Shown here: positions 15,324 to 23,755 of the stretch, in pieces
Position numbering within the stretch: the stretch's first letter is position 1
Layout of the letters: each line of letters opens with the position of its first letter
Source: 2-02-FULL-44-35 sp964629505
GTDB lineage: Bacteria; Patescibacteriota; Minisyncoccia; Phycocordibacterales; DSPV01
Length of the DNA stretch: 30,890 nt
Reading direction: 5' to 3'
Assembly (NCBI GenBank): GCA_964629505.1
Contig: CAZVQR010000001.1
Coordinates: 1-30,890, forward strand
Made by a program: the position numbers and the translations under genes
The notes under the pieces: generated by a model
Told to the model about the DNA's origin: nothing
The model's input: only the letters and a program-made list of their open reading frames with translations
The model's database searches: none

Positions 15324-16695
15324 TGATTTTGGACAAAATAAAATCAGCGATTCTCTTGGAAGCGCCACCGTCATTCTTATAACACATTTTATTAACCAAA
15401 ACTTTCCGCGCCATCATGTCGATCGCCGGATTCTCTAAATAAAGAGCCAAGGATTTTTCCAAATCGGGAAAACTACGAACCACTTTTACACTCCCTGTTT
15501 CCAAAACATTTCGGAAATGAGACATATCTTCCAGCCGAATAATTGATTGATGATAGGGTCGTTTTTTGTAACCGTCAAAACCGATGGTAATGGTCGGTTT
15601 ATCAAAAATTGCCGCCTCAATCGCCGTGGTGGAAAAAATTGAAATAACGACATCGGTGTAAGCCAGCATGCTCATAAAATATTTTTTGCTTTCCAAAGAA
15701 TCGCTCCTTCTCTGCCAATTAAAAACAATGTTTGGGTCGTTTTCCAAAGATTTGTATTTTTCGCGTTCCCGTTCTATATCCCGAGCAATAGCGTAAGGGC
15801 GAATAAAAAGTTTGGTCTTTTGACCGAATTTCCCTTCGCTAATCCACTTGGAAATTTCCTTGATAATGTCCGGCTCATCCAAAGAATAAGCGGCGCCGGA
15901 AATAAACAGAATTATTTTATCAATTCCTTCAAGTTCAAAATCCTTTTTAAACTTTTCTTTGAGTACCAAATACTTATCGGGGTAAGCATACATATCAAAT
16001 TGAGGAAAACCAACAATTGTAATTTGCTCCGGATAATAGGCGTGCCAATTGAGCGCCTCGCGGCGCATCGGTTCGTTCTGAACTAAAAGCCAATCGGCGT
16101 GAACGGGAATATAGTATTTATTGAGGTGGTCCCAATTCATCGCCATACCAATAGTTTTTATTCCTCGGCGTTGGGCTTCCGAAACCAACTCAACATCCGG
16201 AAAAAAAGCCAGCGCCGGCGCCATTACCAAATCCGGCCGATACTTGTCAAAAAGTTGTTGATAGGGGCGCTCACGAAAAATTATTTTAAAGAGCCACGGC
16301 GTCAACCGCCGCTTCACAAAAAGTGAACAACCGAAAGTATTGGCAATTAAGGATTTGAAAAACCACATATGCCGATTGCCGCCAGCCGGCGGAATATCGG
16401 CGCGGGCGCCGAAAGTCGCCAACACTTTGGTGCTGCCGGTAAAAATCAGAAAAGCGTAGAAAAAATGGAAAATACTTTGGATAAAACCTCTCGGCGGAAA
16501 TGACTTTATCGCTTCAACGATTATCGTCTGGCCATCGGCATAGGGCGCCAGCCGCGGCAAAAGCTTCTTTCCCGTTAACAATACCAAACGAATGTCTTGG
16601 CCTTTGCGCCGAATAAGCTCACCGAGCACGCCGTCCGGAACCGTGAAGTTATCCATTGCTAGAATGGAAAATAAGTTTATAAAAATTGTTTTCAT
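15316..16695 (-). CDS. CDP-glycerol glycerophosphotransferase-like glycosyltransferase
   Basis: The 459-residue GT-B protein has an N-terminal half ending at about residue 240 with GFPQFDM and a C-terminal half with LFIRPYA (296-302) and SIFSTTAIEAAIFDKPTI (352-369). The STTAIEAAI loop with following DKP is like the CDP-glycerol/teichoic acid and surface-polymer transferases; the usual HP of KxHP is replaced by RP here. It may add or transfer a sugar or glycerol-phosphate unit to the lipid-linked chain. It is the first gene of a pair with the flippase (eight-base overlap). Its start resembles the partial protein at 1-240, so the two are likely paralogues. Confidence 0.7.
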   Translation of the reverse strand: MKTIFINLFSILAMDNFTVPDGVLGELIRRKGQDIRLVLLTGKKLLPRLAPYADGQTIIVEAIKSFPPRGFIQSIFHFFYAFLIFTGSTKVLATFGARADIPPAGGNRHMWFFKSLIANTFGCSLFVKRRLTPWLFKIIFRERPYQQLFDKYRPDLVMAPALAFFPDVELVSEAQRRGIKTIGMAMNWDHLNKYYIPVHADWLLVQNEPMRREALNWHAYYPEQITIVGFPQFDMYAYPDKYLVLKEKFKKDFELEGIDKIILFISGAAYSLDEPDIIKEISKWISEGKFGQKTKLFIRPYAIARDIEREREKYKSLENDPNIVFNWQRRSDSLESKKYFMSMLAYTDVVISIFSTTAIEAAIFDKPTITIGFDGYKKRPYHQSIIRLEDMSHFRNVLETGSVKVVRSFPDLEKSLALYLENPAIDMMARKVLVNKMCYKNDGGASKRIADFILSKINA

Positions 16696-16708
16696 TTATT
16701 TTTCTGAC

Positions 16709-16737
16709 AATATAGCACACTTTAAACCGCTTGATAA
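16709..16737 (-). promoter_or_regulatory. Candidate promoter of the transferase-flippase operon
   Basis: On the minus strand TTATCA (16732-16737), a 17-base spacer and TATATT (16709-16714) lie 13 bases before the ATG at 16695. The -35 box overlaps that of the divergent plus-strand promoter by five bases. Confidence 0.45.
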
Positions 16738-16758
16738 ATTTTGAACTCCCGCTAGAAT
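16731..16758 (+). promoter_or_regulatory. Candidate leaderless promoter of the GT4 gene at 16765
   Basis: TTGATA (16731-16736), 16 bases and TAGAAT (16753-16758) each match the consensus at five of six bases. The ATG follows six bases after the -10 box, where transcription would be expected to start. Confidence 0.5.
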
Positions 16759-16764
16759 GGTAAG

Positions 16765-17988
16765 ATGAAAATTGGAATGATTTTTAGAAAACTCAATGTT
16801 AAAGGCGGCACCCAGCGCCAGGGGCTGTCGCTGGCCAATGAACTGCGCCGGCGCGGTCATGAAATCGTAATTTACACGCTCTACTATTCGCCGGAAAATT
16901 GTTACCCTCATCTGCTCAAAAATTTTCCCGTTCGTGTTTTGCGAAAAGAAGAAACGGAAAAAAATAAACTGGCGACTTATTATCCAGTTTTAGAAAAAAC
17001 TGGCCTACCGGAAATTTTGAATGAAAATCGGCAAGCGAAAAAATTAGCCGCCATTATGGATGATGATTTTGATGTTTTAAATCCCCACGACCAAGTGGCT
17101 TATAAGGTTGCCGTTTATTACAAAAAATTCAAGAAAAATATTCCTTCGGTTTGGAATATGAACGACTTACCTCTCAAGCGCTGGGGTTTTGACCGCGCTC
17201 ACGGTTGTGATGATAATTTTCATCAACCTTGGTATAAACACATCGCCTACTGGCTTTTTGATTTTTACGACAAACAGGCTTTTATCAAAAAACAGGATGC
17301 CATCGTGGTGGTAGACCATTTCAATAAAGAGTTAGTAAAAAAATATATCAACTTAAACGCTTCCACCGTCCGGAGCGGGCCGGATTTTGAATATTTCACT
17401 TTCAAAGAAAAAATGCCGCCAAAAAATTCCATCAAAATTCTGACTAGCGGTATCTTAATGCCCCACCGCCGTTTTGAAGATACCATCAACGCTTTGCCGA
17501 TGTTGAATGCCGAAAATTTCCAACCAACTCTCACCATTATCGGCGACATTGATAACGATAAAAAATATTATGTTCGGTTGCGCGCTCTTGTTTCAAAATT
17601 GAAACTGGAAAATCAAGTTTTTTTCAAAGGCAAAGTTACCGACGAAGAATTAATTCGCGCCTATCAAGAACACGATGTTTATATTTTCCAACACCATCTG
17701 CAAAGCGACGGCCTGTCGCCGTTTGAAGCGGTGGCTTGCGGTCTACCGATTATCGTTTCCAAAACTGCTGGCTGCCACGAAGTGTTAACCGATAAAGAAA
17801 ACGCTTTGTTTATTGAGCCAAAAAATCCCGCTGACATTGCCGAAAAAATTTCTCTACTGCTAACCGACCACGCTCTTTATTCAAAAATCGCCAAAAACGG
17901 CAACGCTTTCGCCCGCCAAAATTTTTCTTGGCAAAAATACGCCGATGGCATACTGGAACTTATGGAAAAAGCGATTAAGAAAAATTAG
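16765..17988 (+). CDS. GT4-family glycosyltransferase
   Basis: The 407-residue protein is a GT-B retaining-type transferase: GGTQRQGLSLANEL near the N-terminus, KILTSGILMPHRR in the nucleotide-binding half and DGLSPFEAVACGLPIIVS as the GT4 motif. The first glutamate of the usual EX7E is glutamine here (Q, with the second E in FEAVACG). It transfers a sugar from a nucleotide donor to a lipid-linked acceptor; donor and linkage are unknown. It has its own promoter and no Shine-Dalgarno site. Its 3' end overlaps the convergent reductase gene by 14 bases. Confidence 0.88.
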   Translation: MKIGMIFRKLNVKGGTQRQGLSLANELRRRGHEIVIYTLYYSPENCYPHLLKNFPVRVLRKEETEKNKLATYYPVLEKTGLPEILNENRQAKKLAAIMDDDFDVLNPHDQVAYKVAVYYKKFKKNIPSVWNMNDLPLKRWGFDRAHGCDDNFHQPWYKHIAYWLFDFYDKQAFIKKQDAIVVVDHFNKELVKKYINLNASTVRSGPDFEYFTFKEKMPPKNSIKILTSGILMPHRRFEDTINALPMLNAENFQPTLTIIGDIDNDKKYYVRLRALVSKLKLENQVFFKGKVTDEELIRAYQEHDVYIFQHHLQSDGLSPFEAVACGLPIIVSKTAGCHEVLTDKENALFIEPKNPADIAEKISLLLTDHALYSKIAKNGNAFARQNFSWQKYADGILELMEKAIKKN

Positions 17989-18862
17989 CCGTCAGATATT
18001 CTTGGAGCATAGCCCGCCAATTCGAAAGCTTGGGCAGTTTGGTATTTTTCAAAACATTGGAAGGTGAACGCGGCACTTTGAAAAAACCAATCCGTGAGAC
18101 TTCTTTAATTGTCGCTTTCACTTTATCCTTACCCAAAAATTTCGCGATTTCTTCAATGACTTGGGGAGTGGTGGCTTCGCCGGACAAAACTTCGGCAGCA
18201 CCGTGATAAATGCCGCTCGGATATTTCTTTTCCAAAAGTAAAAATAATTGCTCCACAAAATACTTCGTCCAAGTCGGCGAGCGCCATTGGTCGGCAATCA
18301 CTGATAATTCTTTCGGCTGTTGTAAATCCGCCAAAAAATTTTCCACGAAAGTTCGCCGACCTCTTCCATAAAGCCACGCCGCCCGCAAAACATAAAAGCG
18401 CGGCAAAATCTCTGGATTTTGCCGCGCGAAATCCGTAACAATTTTTTCCGCTTCGGCTTTTGATTTCTGATAATTTACTACCGGCTTCGGTTCATCGTCT
18501 TCCGTATAGCCGCTGATTTTATATTCGCCCTCGTTTATCCTGCCGAACACCTCTGACGAACTTATTTGCGCAAAAACCACCGGCTGGCCGATTTCTTTGA
18601 GCGCCTGAAGCAAATTGGAAACTCCATCTCTATTAACCCCAAAACAAAGTTTCGGATTTTCTTCGCACAAATCCATATTCACCACCGCGGCGCAATTCAC
18701 AATCGCCTCCGGCCGTTCTTTCAAAAGCGCTTTTTTGACACTCTCCAAATTAGTTACATCCAATTCCGAGTGAGCAGTTCCGACAATTTCAAAACCGCTT
18801 CGCTTCACCGCGACAATTTCCTTGCCCAGCAAACCATCAGCACCAGTCACTAGAATTTTCAT
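17975..18862 (-). CDS. RmlD-family dTDP-/GDP-4-keto sugar reductase
   Basis: This extended SDR of 295 residues starts with TGADGLLG (6-13), has NCAAVVNMDLCEENP, SSSEVFG (101-107) and catalytic Y131 and K135 (YQKSK), the layout of dTDP-4-dehydrorhamnose reductase. RmlD reduces C4 of a nucleotide 4-keto-sugar with NAD(P)H. No rmlA, rmlB or rmlC lies in the window. The locus does encode GDP-mannose dehydratase and a ColD-like dehydratase, whose product needs C4 reduction, so this could be a reductase for that pathway rather than rhamnose (inference). It is a single-gene unit with a leaderless-type promoter. Confidence 0.78.
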   Translation of the reverse strand: MKILVTGADGLLGKEIVAVKRSGFEIVGTAHSELDVTNLESVKKALLKERPEAIVNCAAVVNMDLCEENPKLCFGVNRDGVSNLLQALKEIGQPVVFAQISSSEVFGRINEGEYKISGYTEDDEPKPVVNYQKSKAEAEKIVTDFARQNPEILPRFYVLRAAWLYGRGRRTFVENFLADLQQPKELSVIADQWRSPTWTKYFVEQLFLLLEKKYPSGIYHGAAEVLSGEATTPQVIEEIAKFLGKDKVKATIKEVSRIGFFKVPRSPSNVLKNTKLPKLSNWRAMLQEYLTANFS

Positions 18863-18868
18863 AAAATC

Positions 18869-18877
18869 ATCATATCA
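18869..18877 (-). promoter_or_regulatory. Candidate extended -10 of the RmlD-like gene
   Basis: The minus strand reads TGATATGAT, an extended -10 (TGn plus TATGAT), six bases before the ATG at 18862. No convincing -35 is seen, as is common with extended -10 promoters. Confidence 0.4.
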
Positions 18878-18890
18878 CAAAAAATCTTAT

Positions 18891-18919
18891 TTGCCTTATT
18901 GATAGGATTGTTTTACTAT
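18891..18919 (+). promoter_or_regulatory. Possible promoter of the GT2/GT-C pair
   Basis: TTGCCT (18891-18896), 17 bases and TACTAT (18914-18919) precede the ATG at 18947. Matches are only four of six each. Confidence 0.25.
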
Positions 18920-18946
18920 AAACCGCAAGCAAAAAACAAAAACCAC

Positions 18947-19651
18947 ATGAAAACCCTCTCTATTATCATTCCGGTCTTCAACGAAAAAGCGACCATTATT
19001 AAAATTCTTGAAGCGGTGGAAAAAAGCGACATCGGCGAAATCCAAAAGGAAATCGTCATTGTTGATGATTGCTCCACCGACGGCACGGTAGAAATTTTGA
19101 AAAAACTAGAATCGGCTAACAAATACAAAATTTTTTATCAGCCAAAAAATCAGGGCAAGGGCGCGGCATTGCGCCGCGGTATCGCCGCCGCCACCGGCGA
19201 CATTACAATCTTTCAAGATGCCGACTTGGAATACGACCCAGCCGATTACAAAAAAATCATCAAACCGATTTTAGAAAATCGGGCTGATGTCGTCTTCGGT
19301 TCGCGTTTTTCTGCTACCAGCAAAAAAGAAAAAATGACTTTGCTACATTTCTTAGGCAATCGTTTTCTCACTACTGTTTCAAATATAATGAGCGGCCTGC
19401 GGCTAACGGATATGGAAACTGGCTACAAGGCCTTTACTAAATCAGCCATTCAAAAAATCGCCGGTGGTTTGGAATCAAACCACTTTGGCATTGAGCCGGA
19501 ATTAACCGCTGCCGTGGCTAAAAATAAATTACGCATCAAAGAAGTTGGCATTTCCTATAACGGTCGAAGCAAGGCGGAAGGCAAAAAAATCAAATGGAAG
19601 GATGGCTTTCCGGCTCTTTGGGCTATCATTAAATTCAACTTGTTTAAATAA
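18947..19651 (+). CDS. GT2-family polyprenyl-phosphate glycosyltransferase (DPM1-like)
   Basis: The 234-residue protein has the GT-A fold of family 2: SIIIPVFNE (5-13), DDCSTDGT (40-47), the DxD motif as DAD (91-93) with LEYDP, and a GSRFS loop. This is the pattern of dolichol/undecaprenol-phosphate mannose synthases, which load a sugar onto a polyprenyl phosphate at the cytoplasmic face. No C-terminal membrane segments are present, so it is the soluble short form. ATG 18947 is preferred over TTG 18899 because the conserved strand starts right after it. It is followed two bases later by a GT-C membrane protein that would use the lipid-linked product. Confidence 0.88.
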   Translation: MKTLSIIIPVFNEKATIIKILEAVEKSDIGEIQKEIVIVDDCSTDGTVEILKKLESANKYKIFYQPKNQGKGAALRRGIAAATGDITIFQDADLEYDPADYKKIIKPILENRADVVFGSRFSATSKKEKMTLLHFLGNRFLTTVSNIMSGLRLTDMETGYKAFTKSAIQKIAGGLESNHFGIEPELTAAVAKNKLRIKEVGISYNGRSKAEGKKIKWKDGFPALWAIIKFNLFK

Positions 19652-19653
19652 TT

Positions 19654-21168
19654 ATGATTCACAATCTCCAAATTTTTCTGGAAGCGTTGGTTTTTATTTA
19701 CCTCTCGCGCTTGATTGGTATATTAATTTTTAAATTTCTGCGAGTAGAACTAGAAACGACCACTGAACGAATTGCTTATTCCATTATCGGCGGTTTGGGA
19801 ACAACGGGCGCGATTGGTTTGTTCTTGGCGGCCTTCGGTATTTTCACCGCGCCGGCAATTTGGTCCGTATTCATTGTCATTGCTTTGCTGGCTTCAAAAA
19901 TAATCGCCGGCGATATTGGAACAATAAAAAGAATCCTCGGCGGCGGGATTTGGTTTTGGCTTAAAAAAATCTTTACCGGCGCAACTTTTTTGAAAATTAT
20001 TATTGTTGTTTGGCTTACGACTAATCTGTTGATTGCTTTTGTCCCGCTCACCGGCCATGACACCCTGGATTATCATCTGCCAATAATTCAAGACCTCATT
20101 TCTTCCGAACGACTGACTTTCAATCAAGAAATCGAACTTTATTTGCCAATTTTAGGAGAAATTATTTATGCCATACCGGTGGCCGCTTTCGGCGAAACCG
20201 CTGCGCCTTATGTTTTTCAAATTATTCAATTCAGTATTTTGATTTTATTCGCGGCAATCATTTTTGCTTTCACCAAACATTGGACCAAAACGACCTTTCT
20301 GCCAGCGGCGGCAGTAATCGCTCTGCTAGCAATCATGCCGCTGGAACGGGAGGTGCTCCACGGCGGTTATATTGATGTCCTCGGTTTTATTTTTTCCATC
20401 AGCAGTTTATTTTTGGTAATTAACAATGTTTTCGGCGGCAAGTTCAGCCGCCGGCAAATTATTTTCGCCGCTCTGCTTGCCGGTTTTGCCGCCAGCGTTA
20501 AATACACTTCATTGTTTTTTGTCGGCGTTGAAAGTATCATTCTCGTCTGGAAATGGCGCAAAGAATTGATTATTTATTTGCTGGTCGCCGGCGCGGCAAT
20601 GAGTCCTTGGTATGTAAAAAACGCTGTTATCTTTGGCAACCCAGTTTATCCAATGCTGGAAAATCAACATTTCACCNNNNNNNNNNAATCGGTGGGTATG
20701 TTTATGACGATTGAACGAACTTTGCCCAACGCTTTAATTTTCCCATTCTATAAATTCGGTCAGTGGTTCACCCAAGCCAATGAATCGTCCAGTAATTTGG
20801 TAATCCTCGGCTATTTTATCGCCGTCTATGGGCTAATTGCTTTGGCAATAATTTTTCGGCGAAAGTTTTCACCGGTAGAAATTATTTTATTTCTATCGGC
20901 CGAAATTTATTTATTGGTATTATTTTTTACTTCTCATCAAACCCGCTTTCTCTTGCCAGCTTTGATTATTTTGCCGCCCCTATTAGCAATACTGGCAGAT
21001 AAAATGCTGGGGCAACGGGAAAAACTTGTGCGCTGGCTTTATCTGACAACTTGCGCCGCCGCCGTTATTCTGTTGCTCGGCAACTTTCACTATTTCAAAG
21101 TTAAAAATTACTATCTGCTTGGCATTTACGACCAAAAAGAATACATCATTAAGATTGGGGGGCAATAG
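19654..21168 (+). CDS. GT-C membrane glycosyltransferase (PMT/ArnT-like), interrupted by an assembly gap
   Basis: A membrane protein with about 10 or more hydrophobic spans. The first extracytoplasmic loop has an acidic patch, GHDTLDYH (134-141), typical of GT-C transferases that take sugars from polyprenyl phosphate. A later GNPVYPML motif is also common in this class. Ten Ns at 20677-20686 interrupt the gene but the frame is open on both sides; without the gap the length (504 residues counted with it) is normal. It is coupled to the GT2 gene two bases upstream. Its final 20 bases overlap the convergent GtrA gene. It could also be mistaken for a Wzy polymerase, but the acidic motif and partner favour GT-C. 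Confidence 0.72.
   Translation: MIHNLQIFLEALVFIYLSRLIGILIFKFLRVELETTTERIAYSIIGGLGTTGAIGLFLAAFGIFTAPAIWSVFIVIALLASKIIAGDIGTIKRILGGGIWFWLKKIFTGATFLKIIIVVWLTTNLLIAFVPLTGHDTLDYHLPIIQDLISSERLTFNQEIELYLPILGEIIYAIPVAAFGETAAPYVFQIIQFSILILFAAIIFAFTKHWTKTTFLPAAAVIALLAIMPLEREVLHGGYIDVLGFIFSISSLFLVINNVFGGKFSRRQIIFAALLAGFAASVKYTSLFFVGVESIILVWKWRKELIIYLLVAGAAMSPWYVKNAVIFGNPVYPMLENQHFTXXXXSVGMFMTIERTLPNALIFPFYKFGQWFTQANESSSNLVILGYFIAVYGLIALAIIFRRKFSPVEIILFLSAEIYLLVLFFTSHQTRFLLPALIILPPLLAILADKMLGQREKLVRWLYLTTCAAAVILLLGNFHYFKVKNYYLLGIYDQKEYIIKIGGQ
20677..20686. other. Assembly gap of 10 Ns inside the GT-C gene
   Basis: Exactly ten Ns follow a complete codon. The downstream frame remains open, but the true gap length is unknown. 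Confidence 0.95.
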
Positions 21169-21565
21169 TTTGCTGTTGAAAAACAAAATGTTTGTAGATA
21201 AAAAAGCTGCTAATAGCAATTAGCGCCGAAGAAAACATTTGGGCTAATAAATACCACAGCTGGAAAAAGTCCACAAAAATATAAATTAGCAAAGTGTTAA
21301 GCTCTAGATTAAAAAGAGAAACGACGAAAAAGAGCGTCGCCTGTTTTTGCAAGACGCCGTTTTCCGTCAGATAATTTTGGAAAATCCAGTATTTTTGGAG
21401 CAAAAAACTCACCAGCCAAGCGATTAGAAACGACCAAACCGCCGCCTGAAGATACCAAACGCTAAACACTTCAACCAAAAGAAAAAGAGAAAAAATATTG
21501 GTGGCGGCGCCGCAAGCGCCACCTATTAAATAACGGGAAACGATAAATCGTTTAATTAAATCCAT
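21149..21565 (-). CDS. gtrA: GtrA-like membrane protein
   Basis: A 138-residue protein with four hydrophobic segments. It matches the GtrA family pattern: RYLIGGACGAATNIFSLFLL in the first span and SFLLQKYWIF before the second loop. GtrA proteins are thought to flip or assist undecaprenyl-phosphate sugars. It is the last gene of the minus-strand operon, nine bases after the ColD-like gene, and converges on the GT-C gene with a 20-base overlap. Together with the GT2 and GT-C genes it could form a three-part Gtr-like glycosylation system (inference). Confidence 0.82.
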   Translation of the reverse strand: MDLIKRFIVSRYLIGGACGAATNIFSLFLLVEVFSVWYLQAAVWSFLIAWLVSFLLQKYWIFQNYLTENGVLQKQATLFFVVSLFNLELNTLLIYIFVDFFQLWYLLAQMFSSALIAISSFFIYKHFVFQQQTIAPQS

Positions 21566-21574
21566 CTTTATATT

Positions 21575-22738
21575 CTACCCCACCAGCAGCTTTTTGAGCA
21601 AAGCGATTTCACCATCGGTCAGTTCCGGATTGTTGCCAAAATAGAAACCGTGATGATGGATATAATCGGCATTCGGACACTCTTCGGTTTTTATTATGTA
21701 TTTTTTGTAAAACGGCTGGCGCAACATATTGCCTGCGATAATCGGCCTGATTTCCACGCCGGCCTTTTCAAAATTAATGCGATACCGTTCAAACGCTTCA
21801 CGGCTTTTGAAAATCAACGGCACGGCAAAATTGGAAAAGATATTCATATGTTTAACGCGCAAATCCAAAATGTGCGGATTTTTATCCAGGGCTGGTTTCA
21901 AGGCGTAAAAATTCTTCTCGCGCCGGCGGACCATTTTATCCAAGTGCGGCAATTGGACATTGCCGACAAAACCATGAATATCGGTCGACCGGACATTGTA
22001 AGCCAAATCGTAAAAAGTGTACCAATCAAAAAAATCTTCCACCTTATGTTCTCTTTTGAGTTCATCTCGTTTTCCTATTGGCAAATTTCGGCTCCAACCG
22101 TGAGCTCGCGCCATCACCAGCTGATGGTATAATTTTTCATCGTCAGCAACAATCATGCCGCCTTCAATGGTGGAAAGATGATGGCCGACGAAAAAAGAGA
22201 AAGTGGCCGCCAGACCAAAATTGCCAAGAAATTTGCCCGCTGTTTTTGAACCAAGCGATTCGCAATTGTCTTCCAAGAAAATTACTTTGTGTTTTTTACA
22301 TAATTTTTCTATCTCGGCAATATCGTCGGCCAAACCCAAAACATTGGTAAGAAAAAGCGCGTCAAGTTTGCCGAGATGTTTTTTCAAAGTCCGCGGCGAC
22401 ACATTGAGCGTTTCTAATTCGCAATCAATGGCGACCGGTTGAAGACCTAATTGGATAATCGGCATCACATTGGTGGACCAAGTGACCGCCGAAATACCAA
22501 TTCGCGCGCCGGATTTTAACTGACCAAGATTCAAAAGCGCTTGAAACAAAACCAGATTGGCGGTGCTGCCGCTATTAACAAACACCGCATATTTTCTCTC
22601 CTGTTTCCTGGCAAAATTTTTCTCAAATTTCCGTGTTTCCTCCCCCATACTCAAAATATCGGTGCGTAAGATAAAATCGGCCAGTTTCTTTTTGGTTTCT
22701 TGCTCATTATAAAAAGTTGATTTGACGAGTTTTATCAT
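21575..22738 (-). CDS. colD: ColD-like PLP-dependent GDP-4-keto-6-deoxymannose 3-dehydratase
   Basis: This 387-residue DegT/AHBA-fold protein has VNSGSTANL, FLEDNCESLG, and FFVGHHLSTIEGG. The lysine that carries PLP in aminotransferases of this family is replaced by histidine H186 (H187 follows). A histidine at this position marks ColD (H188 in the colitose enzyme) and RfbH, which remove the C3 hydroxyl instead of transaminating. It follows GDP-mannose 4,6-dehydratase with an ATGA overlap, so its substrate is probably GDP-4-keto-6-deoxymannose. The start at 22738 gives that coupling and leaves a length like ColD (about 388). A longer frame to 22780 lies within gmd and is not used. A perosamine-type aminotransferase is unlikely because the lysine is missing. 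Confidence 0.85.
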   Translation of the reverse strand: MIKLVKSTFYNEQETKKKLADFILRTDILSMGEETRKFEKNFARKQERKYAVFVNSGSTANLVLFQALLNLGQLKSGARIGISAVTWSTNVMPIIQLGLQPVAIDCELETLNVSPRTLKKHLGKLDALFLTNVLGLADDIAEIEKLCKKHKVIFLEDNCESLGSKTAGKFLGNFGLAATFSFFVGHHLSTIEGGMIVADDEKLYHQLVMARAHGWSRNLPIGKRDELKREHKVEDFFDWYTFYDLAYNVRSTDIHGFVGNVQLPHLDKMVRRREKNFYALKPALDKNPHILDLRVKHMNIFSNFAVPLIFKSREAFERYRINFEKAGVEIRPIIAGNMLRQPFYKKYIIKTEECPNADYIHHHGFYFGNNPELTDGEIALLKKLLVG

Positions 22739-23751
22739 TTTTTCGGTTGTTTCGGCAATGACACTCCAAGTTTCTTGCAATCCGCTTCCAGCATAATTTT
22801 AACCAGCTCTTTAAAAGTTGTTTTCGGCTTCCAACCAAGTTTTTTGCGGGCCTTGGAAGCATCACCCCGCAAAAATTCCACTTCCGTCGGCCGAAAATAT
22901 CTCTTATCGCATTCAACATATTTTTCCCAGTCCTTAATGCCAGCCAAACGAAACGCCTCTTTCAAAAATTCTCTAACTGAATGGGTCTCTCCGGTGGCAA
23001 TCACATAATCATCGGGTTTGTCCTGTTGAAGCATTAGCCACATTGCTTCAACATATTCCGGCGCGTAACCCCAATCGCGACAAGCGTCTAAATTACCCAA
23101 ATAGATTTTTTTGCGTTTGCCAGCCAAAAGCTCGGCGACGCTAATCGTAATTTTTCTGGTCACAAAATTTTCACCGCGGCGGGGCGATTCATGATTGAAT
23201 AAAATTCCATTGCAAGCAAAAATTCCATAGGCCTCACGATAATTTTTGGTAATCCAGTAGGAAAAAAGTTTGGCGGCAGCGTAGGGGCTCCTTGGTTCAA
23301 ACGGAGTGTTTTCATTTTGGGGAGACTCCTTTGGCTTGCCGCCGTACATTTCCGCCGAAGAAGCTTGATAAAATTTCGTCTTAACTCTGGTGTCACGAAT
23401 TGCCTCCAAAAGCCTGAGGGTCCCAAGCGCGGTGACATCAGAAGTATAAAGAGGAATGTCAAAACTTATCCTAACCTGGCTTTGAGCGCCAAGATTGTAA
23501 ATCTCATCGGGAACAATTTTTTCTATTAATCGAGCCAAATTTGAAGTGTCAGTCAAATCGCCATAGTGGAGAAATAAGTGCTCGCGAGCTTGCATTTGGG
23601 GGTAAATATGACCGATTCGTTCAGTGTGGAAACTGGAAGAACGCCGAACTATACCGTGCACTTCATAACCTTTCTTTAGCAAAAATTCCGCCAAATAAGA
23701 ACCGTCTTGACCGGTAATGCCCGTAATTAAAGCTTTTTTTCTAGTTTTCAT
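22735..23751 (-). CDS. gmd: GDP-mannose 4,6-dehydratase
   Basis: The 338-residue extended SDR opens ALITGITGQDGSYL (7-20), has IVRRSSSFHTERI (34-46), SSAEMYG (131-137) and YAAAK (157-161), the signature set of GMD. It converts GDP-D-mannose to GDP-4-keto-6-deoxy-D-mannose, the common intermediate for fucose, rhamnose, perosamine and colitose. ATG 23751 starts four bases after the stop of the double glycosyltransferase gene and matches the usual GMD N-terminus; a longer frame to 23820 lies inside that gene. The next gene (ColD-like) overlaps by ATGA, so the two are translationally coupled. Confidence 0.95.
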   Translation of the reverse strand: MKTRKKALITGITGQDGSYLAEFLLKKGYEVHGIVRRSSSFHTERIGHIYPQMQAREHLFLHYGDLTDTSNLARLIEKIVPDEIYNLGAQSQVRISFDIPLYTSDVTALGTLRLLEAIRDTRVKTKFYQASSAEMYGGKPKESPQNENTPFEPRSPYAAAKLFSYWITKNYREAYGIFACNGILFNHESPRRGENFVTRKITISVAELLAGKRKKIYLGNLDACRDWGYAPEYVEAMWLMLQQDKPDDYVIATGETHSVREFLKEAFRLAGIKDWEKYVECDKRYFRPTEVEFLRGDASKARKKLGWKPKTTFKELVKIMLEADCKKLGVSLPKQPKK

Positions 23752-23755
23752 AATG

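Noticed and set aside
21650..22132. 160-residue open frame antisense to the ColD-like gene
   Set aside because: The opposite strand has a coupled gene with clear family motifs; this frame has low-complexity content and no family features.
22739..22780. N-terminal extension of the ColD-like protein
   Set aside because: The ATGA overlap start at 22738 gives the length and His position of ColD; the extension reads within gmd.
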